This document shows, one piece after another, positions 49,953 to 59,792 of a stretch of 64,000 nt of DNA. Origin of the DNA: Legionella saoudiensis. GTDB taxonomy: Bacteria; Pseudomonadota; Gammaproteobacteria; Legionellales; Legionellaceae. A program made the translations under genes and the position numbers. Every line of letters starts with the position of its first letter. Within the stretch, counting starts at the first letter, position 1. The notes beneath the pieces are model-generated. The model was not told where the DNA came from and searched no databases. It worked only from the letters and a program-made list of their open reading frames with translations. The DNA is taken from positions 246,001 through 310,000 of the forward strand of contig NZ_LN901320.1 in the NCBI RefSeq assembly GCF_001465875.1, read 5' to 3'.

Positions 49953-51485
49953 ATGACTACTCTGCAAAAAAATTTTTTTTCTCAACCAATAACTCGCTTT
50001 GTAGGTGAGCGCACTGCCGATTTGCAAGGGCCTGAGTTATTATCATTTATAGAGCAGCTTCATGACTATATGCAACGAAATTCTTTAGAGACAATACAAA
50101 ATAATAACTTTTTTTATTGGCTTACTTATGCTCTTTATTGTTCTGTAAAGTCAACCGATACCGCCGCGATTACAATTATTTCGGCGATAACAATAAAAAT
50201 TTTAGATCAAGATCCAAAAGCCTTAGAGCGAATGTTCCAAAATTCAGTCAGTGAAGGTGTATTTAAAGAACAAAGCTTCTTTTATGTATGGATGAACAAT
50301 TATTATTCTTTAAGCTATAGCGATACAAAAGATTTTAACGCATTACTTGCCTTTGATCTTGTCTTTAAAAAACTTTTGGAAGCCCCCGATTTTAATTTTT
50401 GCGCGATGTTGGTAAAAGAAAATGAGGGCAATGGGCCTGAAGGAGGCAAAAATGCCCTTTTAGCTTTGCTTCGCGCATTACTTCAGTCGGTAACGCTGGT
50501 AAACAACCGGGCAGAAACTGCTCTAATTGCTGAACTGTTCCAAAAGTGCATGCGCGCAGAGCCTGAGGTTATGGGAGCGGCTCTGACACAAGAGTTTACG
50601 CGCAGCTTATTCAAAGGTAAGAGCAACCTGTATGTATTGTTTTGCGCATTACTGAAGGCAGGTGCTCATGATCCAAGTTTGGTGATGACAATTCAAGAAG
50701 TATTATTACAGACCCTGCACACCAATCCCCAATCATTTTTTCATGAATTATGTAAAATAAATGCATTAGGCCCCTATAAGGGCATCTCTTTATTACATAT
50801 GCACCTATTAACCCTTGTTGAGTCTGCTTATATTAAAGATAATTCTGCCACCTTGGCTCAGTTAATGGCGATTTTTTCTCGATTAGACTCTGACTTGATA
50901 AAAGAAAAGCATAAACTGGTTAATTTACTATTGGAACCAATTAAAACTGGAGAATATAACGGACTAAATGGTATGATGTTTCTAACCAGAGCATTAATTG
51001 CCGGTGTTGCTCATAACCTTGACGTGGAGCCTATTGAGAAACAAATTGCACACTTAATTAGAATTGCTCCCGCAGCGCAATTAATATCTGCTTTGAGTCT
51101 GAGTGATCCCCAAAACCGAGTCCCGGAATATACCATCTCTTCTTTAATGCAGTTAATAAAACAAGTAGATCACTCTCAAAGTTCGGCGTTACCTCCATAT
51201 CTTACAAACATTTTTAATAGTATTTCTCCCGTGCTAATCGCCCAATTAAGTGCAACACTCCCTCGAACCTTTATTGATAAATTTAATGGGATTTATGCGC
51301 AGATTAGTAATGCGAATCCTGCTGAAAAAGGAAAAGAAAAAGAAGAACATAATAACGATAACTTGGAGGATGTGGGTACCGGTATAATACAGCGCTCAGA
51401 ACCAACATTTTTTAGTAAGAAAAAGATCAATAAAGCTGATGAAATAAGCTTAAAAGATTCAACATCACCGAAAAGGCTACTGTAA
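49953..51485 (+). CDS. Solenoid-like paralog B of a tandem pair, unknown function
   Basis: 510 residues, collinear with the preceding gene. Shared blocks include NNNFFYWLTYALYCSVK, SEGVFKEQSFFYVWMNNYYS, GGKNALLALLRALLQSV, MGAALTQEFTRSLFKGKSN, LGPYKGISLLHMHLLTLVE and GEYNGLNGMMFLTRALIAG, again spaced about 56 residues apart. The C-terminal 60 residues differ from paralog A and are charged (EKGKEKEEHNNDNLEDV). The pair arose by tandem duplication and has diverged strongly outside the repeat cores. No enzyme motif is seen. The 108-base gap to the upstream gene has no terminator, so the two may be co-transcribed. Confidence 0.6.
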   Translation: MTTLQKNFFSQPITRFVGERTADLQGPELLSFIEQLHDYMQRNSLETIQNNNFFYWLTYALYCSVKSTDTAAITIISAITIKILDQDPKALERMFQNSVSEGVFKEQSFFYVWMNNYYSLSYSDTKDFNALLAFDLVFKKLLEAPDFNFCAMLVKENEGNGPEGGKNALLALLRALLQSVTLVNNRAETALIAELFQKCMRAEPEVMGAALTQEFTRSLFKGKSNLYVLFCALLKAGAHDPSLVMTIQEVLLQTLHTNPQSFFHELCKINALGPYKGISLLHMHLLTLVESAYIKDNSATLAQLMAIFSRLDSDLIKEKHKLVNLLLEPIKTGEYNGLNGMMFLTRALIAGVAHNLDVEPIEKQIAHLIRIAPAAQLISALSLSDPQNRVPEYTISSLMQLIKQVDHSQSSALPPYLTNIFNSISPVLIAQLSATLPRTFIDKFNGIYAQISNANPAEKGKEKEEHNNDNLEDVGTGIIQRSEPTFFSKKKINKADEISLKDSTSPKRLL

Positions 51486-51611
51486 GGAATGGCACCCGCT
51501 ATGGTTTAAATTAATACATAGTGATTTAAAAAAAGCTTGAACTGTTAGTACTAATCAATTAGAATAATATAAATACAAGATGAATTTAACTTGACTATAT
51601 TGGTGATCGTT

Positions 51612-52979
51612 ATGACAGCGCCTTTTTTTATCATCCTAAAGAAAAAACATGTAGTTCCTCTTAAGCATTCATTTATATCGGAGGAAGCACAAGAATTACA
51701 ACTTCTTGTGGCCACGGGTCAAAGACAAGAATATAGAAAAAAAGTAGATGAATATGCAGAAATAGGAAAAACTTTTCGGCTCACGAAAGGCCATGTATAT
51801 GAGACTACTTATGAAGATATCGAGAAGGGTCTGTTTAAGCAAACGACAGAAATTAGTGTCGCCTTACAAGTTAAAGGTCATAGTTTAACGTGGTATTTCT
51901 GGGCTGATGCAGAGTACATGGACCAATATCCTCAATCCTTTCGCGATCAACTTTATAACGCAGCAGCATTAGCCCACCAGAAGGTCGCTAATGGTTGTGA
52001 TATGTATTACCGGGGAAGTAATGCGGTCCATATAAAATTAATGCACCATCTCGAAAGCGAATCTAATCGAAATCATAATCATTATCGTTTGAGAGATAAT
52101 AAACCTTACACGCCAGAAGATTTTAATCAGCACCTGCGGGCACTGCAAGAGAGCTCAGTGCACTCGATTTTTTTTGAGGATGGCGAGATTGATCAGTTGT
52201 GCGAAAAGTTTGCTAAATATCATGCCGAATGGACTAAAAAAGAAACTGAAGAATCAATGTCCCAAGAAGAGCTTTATTTCCGTGACTCTTCGCAACAATT
52301 AGATGTGATTGATCTTTTGGAGTTAGGGCTGTTTGGCGGTATGCAAGAGCCTTGTCGTTTACAACCTGATGAACTTAAAGTGGATTTTGACAAAGCTAGG
52401 GAAGAGATTCAATCAATTGTGAGCGAGGATGTGGAAGATGAACAAGGGCGTTCGGCGCGGATAGCAAAACTATTGAAGGAAGTGGAAGCCCAATACGAAG
52501 AAATTCTCAAGCACCGAAAAGATTATGGAAGCCGTGGGCTGCATTCGGGAATTGCTTCTTCACGCCAAGTTAAAGGCTCAACAAATGAAGTTGTTAAAGC
52601 CAACATGGGTATGGATGACGCTGAGGGTCGTAAAGAACATGTTCAAATTCCTAAATGGGCAGTAAAAGCACTTGATGATTATCATAAGGGAATGGATGGC
52701 TTAATTACACAGGCTCTTAAACGTTTACCTGACGAAAAGGATAAAGTGATTGTACTGAAAGCTCTTAGTGTTTTGACTCAGATAGAGAAGCAGCCAGAAT
52801 CTGTAGATGAGGCAATTGAGCAAATTAAATCAGTTAGTGGTATTGATTTGTTGGCCGTTTCAACCAATGTTAACGCTAGTGAAGTAAAAACTTCGTTTTT
52901 CAATCCATCATTGGAGCAAGGCGGGAATGATGTAACAACTGTGCCACAATCAAACACGGGTAAAACTTATAATGTTTAA
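51612..52979 (+). CDS. Orphan protein of unknown function
   Basis: Not recognised. The ATG at 51612 gives 455 residues; a TTG at 51591 is the longer alternative. There is a short hydrophobic start (MTAPFFIILKKKHVVPLK) that is too weak to call a signal. The N-terminal half is mixed alpha/beta (LQVKGHSLTWYFWADAEYMD, GCDMYYRGSNAVHIKLMHHL) and His-rich around residue 140. The C-terminal half is helical and acidic (IVSEDVEDEQGRSARIAKLL), with a tail (KTSFFNPSLEQGGNDVTTVP) unlike a domain. It lies in the orphan cluster after enhC, followed 33 bases later by another orphan. Confidence 0.5.
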   Translation: MTAPFFIILKKKHVVPLKHSFISEEAQELQLLVATGQRQEYRKKVDEYAEIGKTFRLTKGHVYETTYEDIEKGLFKQTTEISVALQVKGHSLTWYFWADAEYMDQYPQSFRDQLYNAAALAHQKVANGCDMYYRGSNAVHIKLMHHLESESNRNHNHYRLRDNKPYTPEDFNQHLRALQESSVHSIFFEDGEIDQLCEKFAKYHAEWTKKETEESMSQEELYFRDSSQQLDVIDLLELGLFGGMQEPCRLQPDELKVDFDKAREEIQSIVSEDVEDEQGRSARIAKLLKEVEAQYEEILKHRKDYGSRGLHSGIASSRQVKGSTNEVVKANMGMDDAEGRKEHVQIPKWAVKALDDYHKGMDGLITQALKRLPDEKDKVIVLKALSVLTQIEKQPESVDEAIEQIKSVSGIDLLAVSTNVNASEVKTSFFNPSLEQGGNDVTTVPQSNTGKTYNV

Positions 52980-53012
52980 AGTATTGGCCTAAAATATATT
53001 GAGGAATTAAAA

Positions 53013-53792
53013 ATGAGTAATATTGGCGGAAGACTTTTCACCCCTCCTAATGCGAAAAAAACTGCGAAAAGAATAGTTCAGTTTTTTAAAGCTGCACCCC
53101 AAATTAGCCAGGTAAATGAATATAATCAAGCGCTAGCGGATCTTCGCGAAAATTTAATTAATGCGAAAACACCAGAGGATCTTGTTACTACCACCTATCA
53201 AATGATTGATTTGCAAAAGAAAGTTAGAACTTATCTTGCTAATAAAAAAGCTGAATTACAAATTAATATAAGCGCAGAAGTAGAAAATGAGATATTACAG
53301 CTTTTAGAGCGCCAAGAGAATGCGAACATTAAGATTCTCTTTACCTATACAGATATGGCAGCAAAAAGTATTAGTGAAACTGCAGAAAAAATAGCTATAG
53401 ATGAAATGTATTCTTCGTTAAATGACGATAAGCAAATTGGGGCTAAGCAGTTCATTGACTCTCTTAAGGCGCTTCAAGGTGTTGCTTCGCAGATGATGAT
53501 AAAGTATGAAGAGTTTGCTGAACGTCTGAGAGAGGCTAAGGATACAGATGAGATAGACTTAATCGAGGAGCGTATTGATAAACTACAACGTTTTCTTACA
53601 GATGAGTTTCGTAACCTGGTTTCTATCCCTAATGATCAAGAAACACGACAGGCAGCAATAACGGTAGTATATAAAAATCCGAGTTTGTACAATGTTCTAA
53701 TGGCTTTTCGCCCTCAAGAGGTTTTAGCCAATAATCTATTAAGAGCACGAGCAGAGGCTTATTCAGGTGCTCCACTCTCACCTTCACCTTAA
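53013..53792 (+). CDS. Helical orphan protein of unknown function
   Basis: Not recognised. The ATG at 53013 has a TTGAGGAA ribosome site. The 259-residue protein is almost entirely helical and charged, with coiled-coil-like stretches (LADLRENLINAKTPEDLVTT, YEEFAERLREAKDTDEIDLI). It has no signal peptide or membrane span and ends in a Pro/Ser-rich tail (AYSGAPLSPSP). It is last in the series 48291-53792 and is closed by a strong terminator at 53811-53846, so at least it and the preceding orphan probably form one transcription unit. Confidence 0.5.
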   Translation: MSNIGGRLFTPPNAKKTAKRIVQFFKAAPQISQVNEYNQALADLRENLINAKTPEDLVTTTYQMIDLQKKVRTYLANKKAELQINISAEVENEILQLLERQENANIKILFTYTDMAAKSISETAEKIAIDEMYSSLNDDKQIGAKQFIDSLKALQGVASQMMIKYEEFAERLREAKDTDEIDLIEERIDKLQRFLTDEFRNLVSIPNDQETRQAAITVVYKNPSLYNVLMAFRPQEVLANNLLRARAEAYSGAPLSPSP

Positions 53793-53810
53793 GGTTGGGC
53801 TTAAAATATC

Positions 53811-53846
53811 AAACAATTGAACCGGTAAAAACCGGTTCAATTGTTT
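53811..53846 (+). terminator. Rho-independent terminator closing the orphan cluster
   Basis: AAACAATTGAACCGGT and ACCGGTTCAATTGTTT form a perfect 16-base stem with an AAAA loop, ending in a T-rich stretch (GTTTTGGT), 18 bases after the stop at 53792. It can also work for transcripts from rpsT on the other strand. Confidence 0.8.
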
Positions 53847-54028
53847 TGGTAAAGAGAAAAACAGTGACATCCTCTATAATCTCCACTGCCTAATGGCCAT
53901 GTATCTGACAAGAAGATAATGATAAGTAAATTTTTTCATAAGAGAAAAAATAGAAAAACATAGCCCGTATTAAGCCTTTTACTTAAACACAGACTACGTT
54001 TTGGGGAAGTGTTATACCAAGCAGCGAA

Positions 54029-54295
54029 TTAAGCAGCCATAGCCTTAACACGAGCAGCCAAACGGCTTTTAATGCGAGCAGCTTTATTCTTATGAATTAA
54101 GCCTTTGCATGCTGCTTTATCAATAATTGGTTGCGCTTTAGCGTAAGCAGCAGTTGCCTCTTCTTTATTACCTGCTTCAACCGCTTTTAGCACATTTTTA
54201 ATATAAGTACGAAACATAGAACGTGCACTGGCATTGTGTTTACGCAGTTTCACGTTTTGGCGAGCACGCTTGATCGCTGATTTAATATTTGCCAC
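54029..54295 (-). CDS. rpsT: 30S ribosomal protein S20
   Basis: S20 is an early-binding small-subunit protein made of three helices. The sequence [20 protein letters not shown] at the start and [19 protein letters not shown] at the end are standard. Length is 88 residues (E. coli 87). It is divergent from murJ, an arrangement found in many gammaproteobacteria (rpsT beside murJ/mviN). A gap of 236 bases on its 3' side holds only a degenerate repeat piece (TAGCCCGTATTAAGCC near 53960) and the terminator. Confidence 0.97.
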   Translation of the reverse strand: MANIKSAIKRARQNVKLRKHNASARSMFRTYIKNVLKAVEAGNKEEATAAYAKAQPIIDKAACKGLIHKNKAARIKSRLAARVKAMAA

Positions 54296-54335
54296 TTAAA
54301 AATCTCCACTCATTCAGATGGTACAAAAGATGATG

Positions 54336-54364
54336 ATCTTGCCCAATGGACTAGAATTTGTCAA
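54336..54364 (-). promoter_or_regulatory. rpsT: Predicted sigma-70 promoter for rpsT
   Basis: On the minus strand a perfect TTGACA and CAAGAT are separated by 17 bases, about 40 bases upstream of the rpsT start. A second TTGACA lies further upstream. On the plus strand a perfect TATAAT at 54447-54452 probably serves murJ and would start transcription almost at its ATG. Confidence 0.6.
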
Positions 54365-54462
54365 TAGAATTCTGTATATATCTGTCAATACCTAACATTA
54401 AAATTATGTATGTTTGTCATTTAGGTATATTATAAGGGATTCACCTTATAATCGATAGAAAT

Positions 54463-56040
54463 ATGTCTGCTACGAAAACCGATATTATGATTCCTAAACG
54501 GCAAAGTTTGTTGCGTTCAACCACCTTAGTCTCATTAATGACGTTCATTTCACGTATGATGGGATTTGCTCGTGATATGGTATTGGCTAATTTTTTTGGT
54601 GCACAGGCTGGAATGGATGCGTTTTTTGTCGCTTTTCGTATACCCAATTTTATGCGCCGCCTTTTTGCCGAAGGCGCCTTTGCACAAGCCTTTGTTCCCG
54701 TGCTCGCCGAATACCAAAAAACACGTTCGCCTGATGATGTACGGGTTTTTATTGCACGGATTGCAGGTTATTTAGGTTCGATTCTTACAGTAGTTACGGT
54801 CATAGGCATGTTTGCTGCACCTATTATTGTTTTCTTATTTGCGCCAGGTTTTAGTCACGATGGTGGACGTGCGCAATTGACTACAGAAATGCTGCGCATT
54901 ACCTTTCCTTTCTTAATGTTAGTTTCCCTTACGGCAATGTCTGGAGCAGTGCTCAACACCTATGGTTATTTTGCTGTGCCGGCGATTACTCCAGTCTTGC
55001 TCAACATTAGCATGATTTTAGCCGCCTTTTATCTATGCCCTTATTTACCTCAACCGGTAGTTGGCTTGGCTTGGGGGGTTTTAATTGCCGGAATAATCCA
55101 ATTATTATTTCAATTACCCTTTTTATACCGGCGAAATCTTTTGGTTCGCCCACGCGTAGTTCGGAATGACCCAGGCGTTAATCGCGTACTTAAATTAATG
55201 GTCCCAGCATTATTTGGTGTTTCCATCGCCCAGTTAAATTTAATGGTCGACAGTGTTTTCGCCTCATTCTTAAAGGTAGGTAGCGTATCCTGGCTTTATT
55301 ATACCGACCGCTTAACTGACTTTCCTTTGGGTGTATTTGGAGTGGCCATCGCAACGGTAATTTTGCCCCATCTTTCCAGACGTCATGCGGAACAAAGCAC
55401 TACTCATTATTCGCAAGCTTTAGATTGGGGATTACGTTCCATTTTACTGATTGGCATACCTGCCGGTTTAGGTTTGTGCTTATTTTCTATGCCTTTGATT
55501 GTAAGTTGTTTTGCTTATGGAAAATTTGTCGCAAACGATGTTATTCAAACCCAAAAGAGTTTGATCACTTTAGCATCCGGGGTGCCTGCCTTTATGATGA
55601 TCAAAGTATTAGCCTCTGGTTTTTATGCGCGTCAGGATATTAGCACTCCTGTGAAAGTGGGGGCATTGGCAATGGGGGTAAATACCTTATTATGCGCCTT
55701 ATTTGTTTGGCATTTCGCTCATGCGGGATTAACCTTAGCCTCAGCCCTGGCTGGTTATGTGAATTGCGGGGTGCTTCTCTTTTTATTAATTAAACGCAAA
55801 GTATACCTACCTTCACCAGGTTGGTTAAAATATAGTATACAATTAATATGTGCTAATGCGGCGATTAGCATTTACTTAATCCTAATGGGTGGAACCCTTA
55901 ATTATTGGTTGAATCTTGAGCCAGTAGCTCGTCTAGGCTTATTAGGAGCCCATGTCCTGGCTGTGGTGGTGATTTATTTGTTTGTTTTAGGTTTAACTGG
56001 ACTTAGGCCTAATCATTTTCGTGGGCAGATGAAGGAATAA
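54463..56040 (+). CDS. murJ: Lipid II flippase MurJ (MviN)
   Basis: MurJ moves lipid II across the inner membrane for peptidoglycan synthesis. The 525-residue protein has about 14 membrane spans. Family hallmarks are LVSLMTFISRMMGFARDMVL, NFFGAQAGMDAFFVAFRIPN, LRRLFAEGAFAQAF-type segment (RRLFAEGAFAQAFVPVLAEY) and YYTDRLTDFPLGVFGVAIAT. The second ATG at 54487 is an alternative start since the TATAAT box at 54447 leaves very little leader for 54463. The next gene starts 2 bases after the stop. Confidence 0.95.
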   Translation: MSATKTDIMIPKRQSLLRSTTLVSLMTFISRMMGFARDMVLANFFGAQAGMDAFFVAFRIPNFMRRLFAEGAFAQAFVPVLAEYQKTRSPDDVRVFIARIAGYLGSILTVVTVIGMFAAPIIVFLFAPGFSHDGGRAQLTTEMLRITFPFLMLVSLTAMSGAVLNTYGYFAVPAITPVLLNISMILAAFYLCPYLPQPVVGLAWGVLIAGIIQLLFQLPFLYRRNLLVRPRVVRNDPGVNRVLKLMVPALFGVSIAQLNLMVDSVFASFLKVGSVSWLYYTDRLTDFPLGVFGVAIATVILPHLSRRHAEQSTTHYSQALDWGLRSILLIGIPAGLGLCLFSMPLIVSCFAYGKFVANDVIQTQKSLITLASGVPAFMMIKVLASGFYARQDISTPVKVGALAMGVNTLLCALFVWHFAHAGLTLASALAGYVNCGVLLFLLIKRKVYLPSPGWLKYSIQLICANAAISIYLILMGGTLNYWLNLEPVARLGLLGAHVLAVVVIYLFVLGLTGLRPNHFRGQMKE

Positions 56041-56042
56041 AT

Positions 56043-57416
56043 ATGCAAGCAAAATTATTTTATGAGACTCGTTCAGATCGAGCAATTCCCCTTTATTTTA
56101 TATCTCAAACTCAATGGGAAGAGGGCATTAACTCCTTAACGTCTGTTGAGCGTAACTCTTTTGCATTAAGAGAATTTAAAGGCAAGATAGGTGATTATTG
56201 CTTGATCAATAATGCCGATGGCTTGATTGATCGAGTTTACATAGGAATGGGGCTTGGTAGCCAAGAGCTAGCTCTGGCCAATGCTGCGATTCAATTGCCT
56301 GCAAATACTTATCAGGTGCAAGGGAATGTTACTCAGGAAGCGGTTCTTTATTGGTCATTGGCACAATATCGATATGAAGAGTATAAGAAAAGCACGGCAT
56401 CGCCACGCCGTTTAATTGTTCCTGCTGACGAATTTTCTAATATAAATGCCTTGGCACAGGCTCATTTTTTAGTACGTGATTTAATTAATAAGCCAACCAG
56501 CGATTTGGGGCCTCAGCAATTAGCGATGGTGGTCCAAGGATTGGCTGATACTTATAGTGCACGATTTACACAATGGGTTGGCGATGAATTAATACAAGAC
56601 AATTTTCCTGCGATTCATGCAGTTGGCCGTGCTGCTACCTCAGCCTCTGCGCCTCGATTGTTGTCCTTAGTCTGGGGAAATGAAAAGCATCCGAAAATTA
56701 CTCTGATTGGTAAGGGAGTTTGCTTTGATAGCGGCGGTTTAGACATAAAATCAGCTTCTGGTATGCGGTTAATGAAAAAGGACATGGGAGGTGCTGCTCA
56801 TGCTATTGGTTTAGCTCAATGGATAATGGAGCGGGACTTACCGATTCGCCTACACTTATTAGTTCCTGCGGTAGAAAATGCCATCGGTCCGGATGCATTT
56901 AGACCAGGCGATGTATTGACAATGCGCAATGGTTTAACGGTTGAGATCCATAATACTGATGCTGAAGGCCGTTTGATTCTCGCCGATGCTTTAGCTAAAG
57001 CCAGTGAAGAGCAACCTGATTTAATCGTTGATTTCGCAACTTTAACAGGCGCTGCTCGTGTGTCTGTTGGTACGGAAATTTCCGCCATGTTTACTAATAA
57101 TGATCAATTAGCTGCCGCTCTTCAACAAGCAGCACAAAAAACTGTCGATCCTGTTTGGCGCTTACCACTATTTGCGGCCTATGAAGAAATTCTGCGTTCA
57201 AGTGTTGCAGACATTGCGAATGCAAGTGATAGTCCTTACGCGGGAGCAATTACGGCAGGATTATTCTTACAGCGTTTTATCTCGAATAATACGCCTTGGG
57301 TTCATTTTGACATTATGGCGTGGAATTTAGGCTCTAAACCAGGTAGACCTGAAGGTGGAGAGGCTATGGGATTACGTGCCGTTGCTGAATATTTGTTACA
57401 GGCTTATGGTAAGTGA
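56043..57416 (+). CDS. M17 leucyl aminopeptidase family protein (PepA-like paralog)
   Basis: A cytosolic two-metal aminopeptidase of family M17. The C-terminal catalytic domain has KGVCFDSGGLDIKSASGM (metal-binding Lys/Asp), MKKDMGGAAHAI, and the signature [14 protein letters not shown] (Asp and Glu ligands, catalytic Arg). The N-terminal domain (about 1-150) is short and unlike PepA. At 457 residues it is smaller than PepA of this same genome (484 residues, 58255-59709), and the two are clearly paralogs. Coupled to murJ (2 bases). Confidence 0.9.
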   Translation: MQAKLFYETRSDRAIPLYFISQTQWEEGINSLTSVERNSFALREFKGKIGDYCLINNADGLIDRVYIGMGLGSQELALANAAIQLPANTYQVQGNVTQEAVLYWSLAQYRYEEYKKSTASPRRLIVPADEFSNINALAQAHFLVRDLINKPTSDLGPQQLAMVVQGLADTYSARFTQWVGDELIQDNFPAIHAVGRAATSASAPRLLSLVWGNEKHPKITLIGKGVCFDSGGLDIKSASGMRLMKKDMGGAAHAIGLAQWIMERDLPIRLHLLVPAVENAIGPDAFRPGDVLTMRNGLTVEIHNTDAEGRLILADALAKASEEQPDLIVDFATLTGAARVSVGTEISAMFTNNDQLAAALQQAAQKTVDPVWRLPLFAAYEEILRSSVADIANASDSPYAGAITAGLFLQRFISNNTPWVHFDIMAWNLGSKPGRPEGGEAMGLRAVAEYLLQAYGK

Positions 57417-57443
57417 TAACCAGTATTAAAAAGGAGTTTTACT

Positions 57444-57740
57444 ATGTTAGTGACTTTTCATTCAGATGCATATGAAGATATTACTTATTTTGGTGATGTA
57501 GCGAAGCAGTTGCTGTCATTAATGGGACACAGTGGCACCGTACCTGGGGCAATTAAGTTTGAAGACCTACCCCAGGCACTGGAGCACTTGCAACAGGGCT
57601 TAGCAAATGGTTCTCAATCTTCAGCTCAAGAAGATGAGGATGGTGAGATGTTAATTGGTTTAGATAAACGCGCAATTCCCTTGCTCAATATGCTCCAAGC
57701 TTCGATTAGAGATGAGTGTAATATTTTATGGGATGCATAG
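57444..57740 (+). CDS. DUF1840 domain protein
   Basis: A 98-residue cytosolic protein beginning MLVTFHSDAYEDITYFGDVA, with KQLLSLMGHSGTVPGAIKFE and AIPLLNMLQASIRDECNILW, the pattern I associate with the proteobacterial family DUF1840. The function is unknown. An AAAGGAG ribosome site precedes the ATG. It follows the M17 gene by 27 bases and probably shares its transcript. Confidence 0.8.
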   Translation: MLVTFHSDAYEDITYFGDVAKQLLSLMGHSGTVPGAIKFEDLPQALEHLQQGLANGSQSSAQEDEDGEMLIGLDKRAIPLLNMLQASIRDECNILWDA

Positions 57741-57761
57741 TATAAAATTGGTACTACTAAT

Positions 57762-57834
57762 GTAGGTTGGGCTGAAAAGCCCGCATTGGAAGTGGATGCA
57801 ATCTGTATTTGCTGGGCTGTTCAGCCCAGCCTAC
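57762..57834 (+). repeat. Inverted repeat between DUF1840 gene and holC
   Basis: GTAGGTTGGGCTGAA and TTCAGCCCAGCCTAC pair over 15 bases with one mismatch, with extra inner GCCC/GGGC pairing (AAAAGCCCGC and GCTGGGCT). It lies between the convergent DUF1840 gene and holC, and is a dispersed-repeat type that may double as a bidirectional terminator. Confidence 0.7.
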
Positions 57835-57839
57835 TCCGA

Positions 57840-58274
57840 TTATTTGATCGGGTGAGTATGCAACTCACAACCCTTAGCCCGATACTCACGATAATGTATC
57901 CGACTTTGTTCTTTTTCTATCTCTCGGTTACTCACCAACTCCATAACACGCTTGAATTTAGTATAAAAAGCTGGAATTTGAGTACTCAAATTTAACAATA
58001 TATCATTAAATCCCCGCGGTTCTTGGCCATAGCCAATTTGTATCGGTGGGGGCGGCTCAGGGCCTTCACCTTGCAGGTTATGAGGAATAAAACTATCCTC
58101 TTTAAAGGTCCATAACAGCTCATCAATCAATTCGGCATCCTGTTGGTTATTACAATAAACATAAACCCTATGACCCCGATGATAAGCCTTTTCTAAAAGA
58201 CGACAAGCGATCAACCACCGAGCATGATCTTGATCGCTTTCCAATAAATAAAAATCAACGCGAATTGGCGGCAT
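57840..58274 (-). CDS. holC: DNA polymerase III subunit chi
   Basis: HolC links the clamp loader to single-strand binding protein. The 144-residue protein starts [20 protein letters not shown] and contains [30 protein letters not shown] and PIQIGYG, the chi family core. It overlaps the end of pepA by 20 bases on the same strand, the usual pepA-holC pair. Confidence 0.93.
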   Translation of the reverse strand: MPPIRVDFYLLESDQDHARWLIACRLLEKAYHRGHRVYVYCNNQQDAELIDELLWTFKEDSFIPHNLQGEGPEPPPPIQIGYGQEPRGFNDILLNLSTQIPAFYTKFKRVMELVSNREIEKEQSRIHYREYRAKGCELHTHPIK

Positions 58275-59709
58275 GGCGAATTAATTGAGTTAATAAAGGA
58301 ACGGGTCTTCCAGTAGCATTACGCTTTTTACCAGAAGTCCATGCAGTCCCTGCAATGTCTAAATGGGCCCATCGATATTTTTCCGTAAATCGCGATAAAA
58401 AGCAGGCCGCGGTAATACTGCTGGCTGTACGGTCAAAACCAGCATTAATCATATCGGCTAAAGGGCTATCCAGAGCGTCTTGATAATCTTCATCCAAAGG
58501 CATCCGCCAGACACGGTCATTACTTTCAATAGCGGCGTCCTCAATAAGCTGTGCTAGCTCATCATCCTGAGTCATAAGACCGGAGGCAACCGTCCCTAGA
58601 GCTACAATAATACCGCCCGTTAGGGTTGCAATATCAAGCACGAACTTAGGATTAAAACGTTCGGCATAAGTTAAGGCATCCGCTAAGGCTAAACGGCCTT
58701 CCGCATCTGTATTCAGAATTTCAACCGTTTGACCAGACATACTGGTCACAATATCACCTGGTTTTACAGCAGAACCACTTAGCATATTTTCAGAGCTGGC
58801 TATTAAACCCACAACATTAACAGGCAATTGGAGTAGGGCACAGGCTTTAATTGTCCCTAATACGCTCGCTGCACCGCACATGTCATATTTCATTTCATCC
58901 ATGGCATTAGCAGGCTTAATAGATAAGCCACCTGAATCAAAAGTAATGCCTTTACCGACCAGCACAATCGGCGCAGTATCGCCGGCACCTTTATAATGAA
59001 TATCAATTAAACGTGGCGGTTGAGAAGAACCCTGAGATACTGCTAATAAAGTTTCCATACCAAGCTGGCGCATTTCATCAGGTCCCAGTACGGTACAATG
59101 TAACTGAGTGGGAAATTCTTTGGCTAACTGAATTGCTTGTTCTCCCAAATAAGTAGGGGTGCAAATATTGGCGGGTAGATTAGCGAGATGACGGGTAAAT
59201 TCAACTCCTTTAGCAATGGCTTGTCCTGTTTCTAATGCTTTAGGGCTTGCTTCGGGCAAATAAAAATTGACCTGTTCTAAACGATGAGGTTTAGCCTGCT
59301 TCTTTTTAAATTCCAGTTGCTGAAAACAGTGATTATCTATTTGCATAATCATTTGCTCGAGCTGCCAATCTGCCGAGTGTTTTGGTAATTGCGGTAAGTA
59401 AAGGGTAATTGATTTGAAACGTTGCCTGATTACAGCATCCATCAGCTCGGTTAGCCGTTTTTTCATAAGTTTAGCGGTAAACTTTTCTTTTTTTCCACAT
59501 TGAATTAGCAATAAGCAGTGGCCTTGGGCATTAGTATGCCAAACAAGATCGCCTGCCTCAGAGGCTCTTTGAGATAAATTACTAATTAAACCCTCATGTC
59601 CTTTATCCAAGTCTTGGGCAAAACTGGATAGTTTGTCATCAGAAAAAATACCAAGTATTAAACAGTCACTGAGAGACAGCGCTGGTTTTTCTATTAATCC
59701 ATAATTCAT
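58255..59709 (-). CDS. pepA: Leucyl aminopeptidase PepA
   Basis: The main M17 cytosolic aminopeptidase; in E. coli it also binds DNA in site-specific recombination. The catalytic motifs are complete: [35 protein letters not shown] and [20 protein letters not shown]. The N-terminal domain spans about 1-165. Length of 484 residues is standard (E. coli 503). It overlaps holC and is transcribed away from the DUF1460 gene. The second M17 paralog at 56043-57416 lies only 2 kb away on the other strand. Confidence 0.94.
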   Translation of the reverse strand: MNYGLIEKPALSLSDCLILGIFSDDKLSSFAQDLDKGHEGLISNLSQRASEAGDLVWHTNAQGHCLLLIQCGKKEKFTAKLMKKRLTELMDAVIRQRFKSITLYLPQLPKHSADWQLEQMIMQIDNHCFQQLEFKKKQAKPHRLEQVNFYLPEASPKALETGQAIAKGVEFTRHLANLPANICTPTYLGEQAIQLAKEFPTQLHCTVLGPDEMRQLGMETLLAVSQGSSQPPRLIDIHYKGAGDTAPIVLVGKGITFDSGGLSIKPANAMDEMKYDMCGAASVLGTIKACALLQLPVNVVGLIASSENMLSGSAVKPGDIVTSMSGQTVEILNTDAEGRLALADALTYAERFNPKFVLDIATLTGGIIVALGTVASGLMTQDDELAQLIEDAAIESNDRVWRMPLDEDYQDALDSPLADMINAGFDRTASSITAACFLSRFTEKYRWAHLDIAGTAWTSGKKRNATGRPVPLLTQLIRHAANSR

Positions 59710-59792
59710 TGCACGCCCCTAAAAGCATGTTCGGTTGTTAGGTTATAGTCTACCTAAACTGAAAGCGCATTGAAACCTGCATTTTCTAATCT

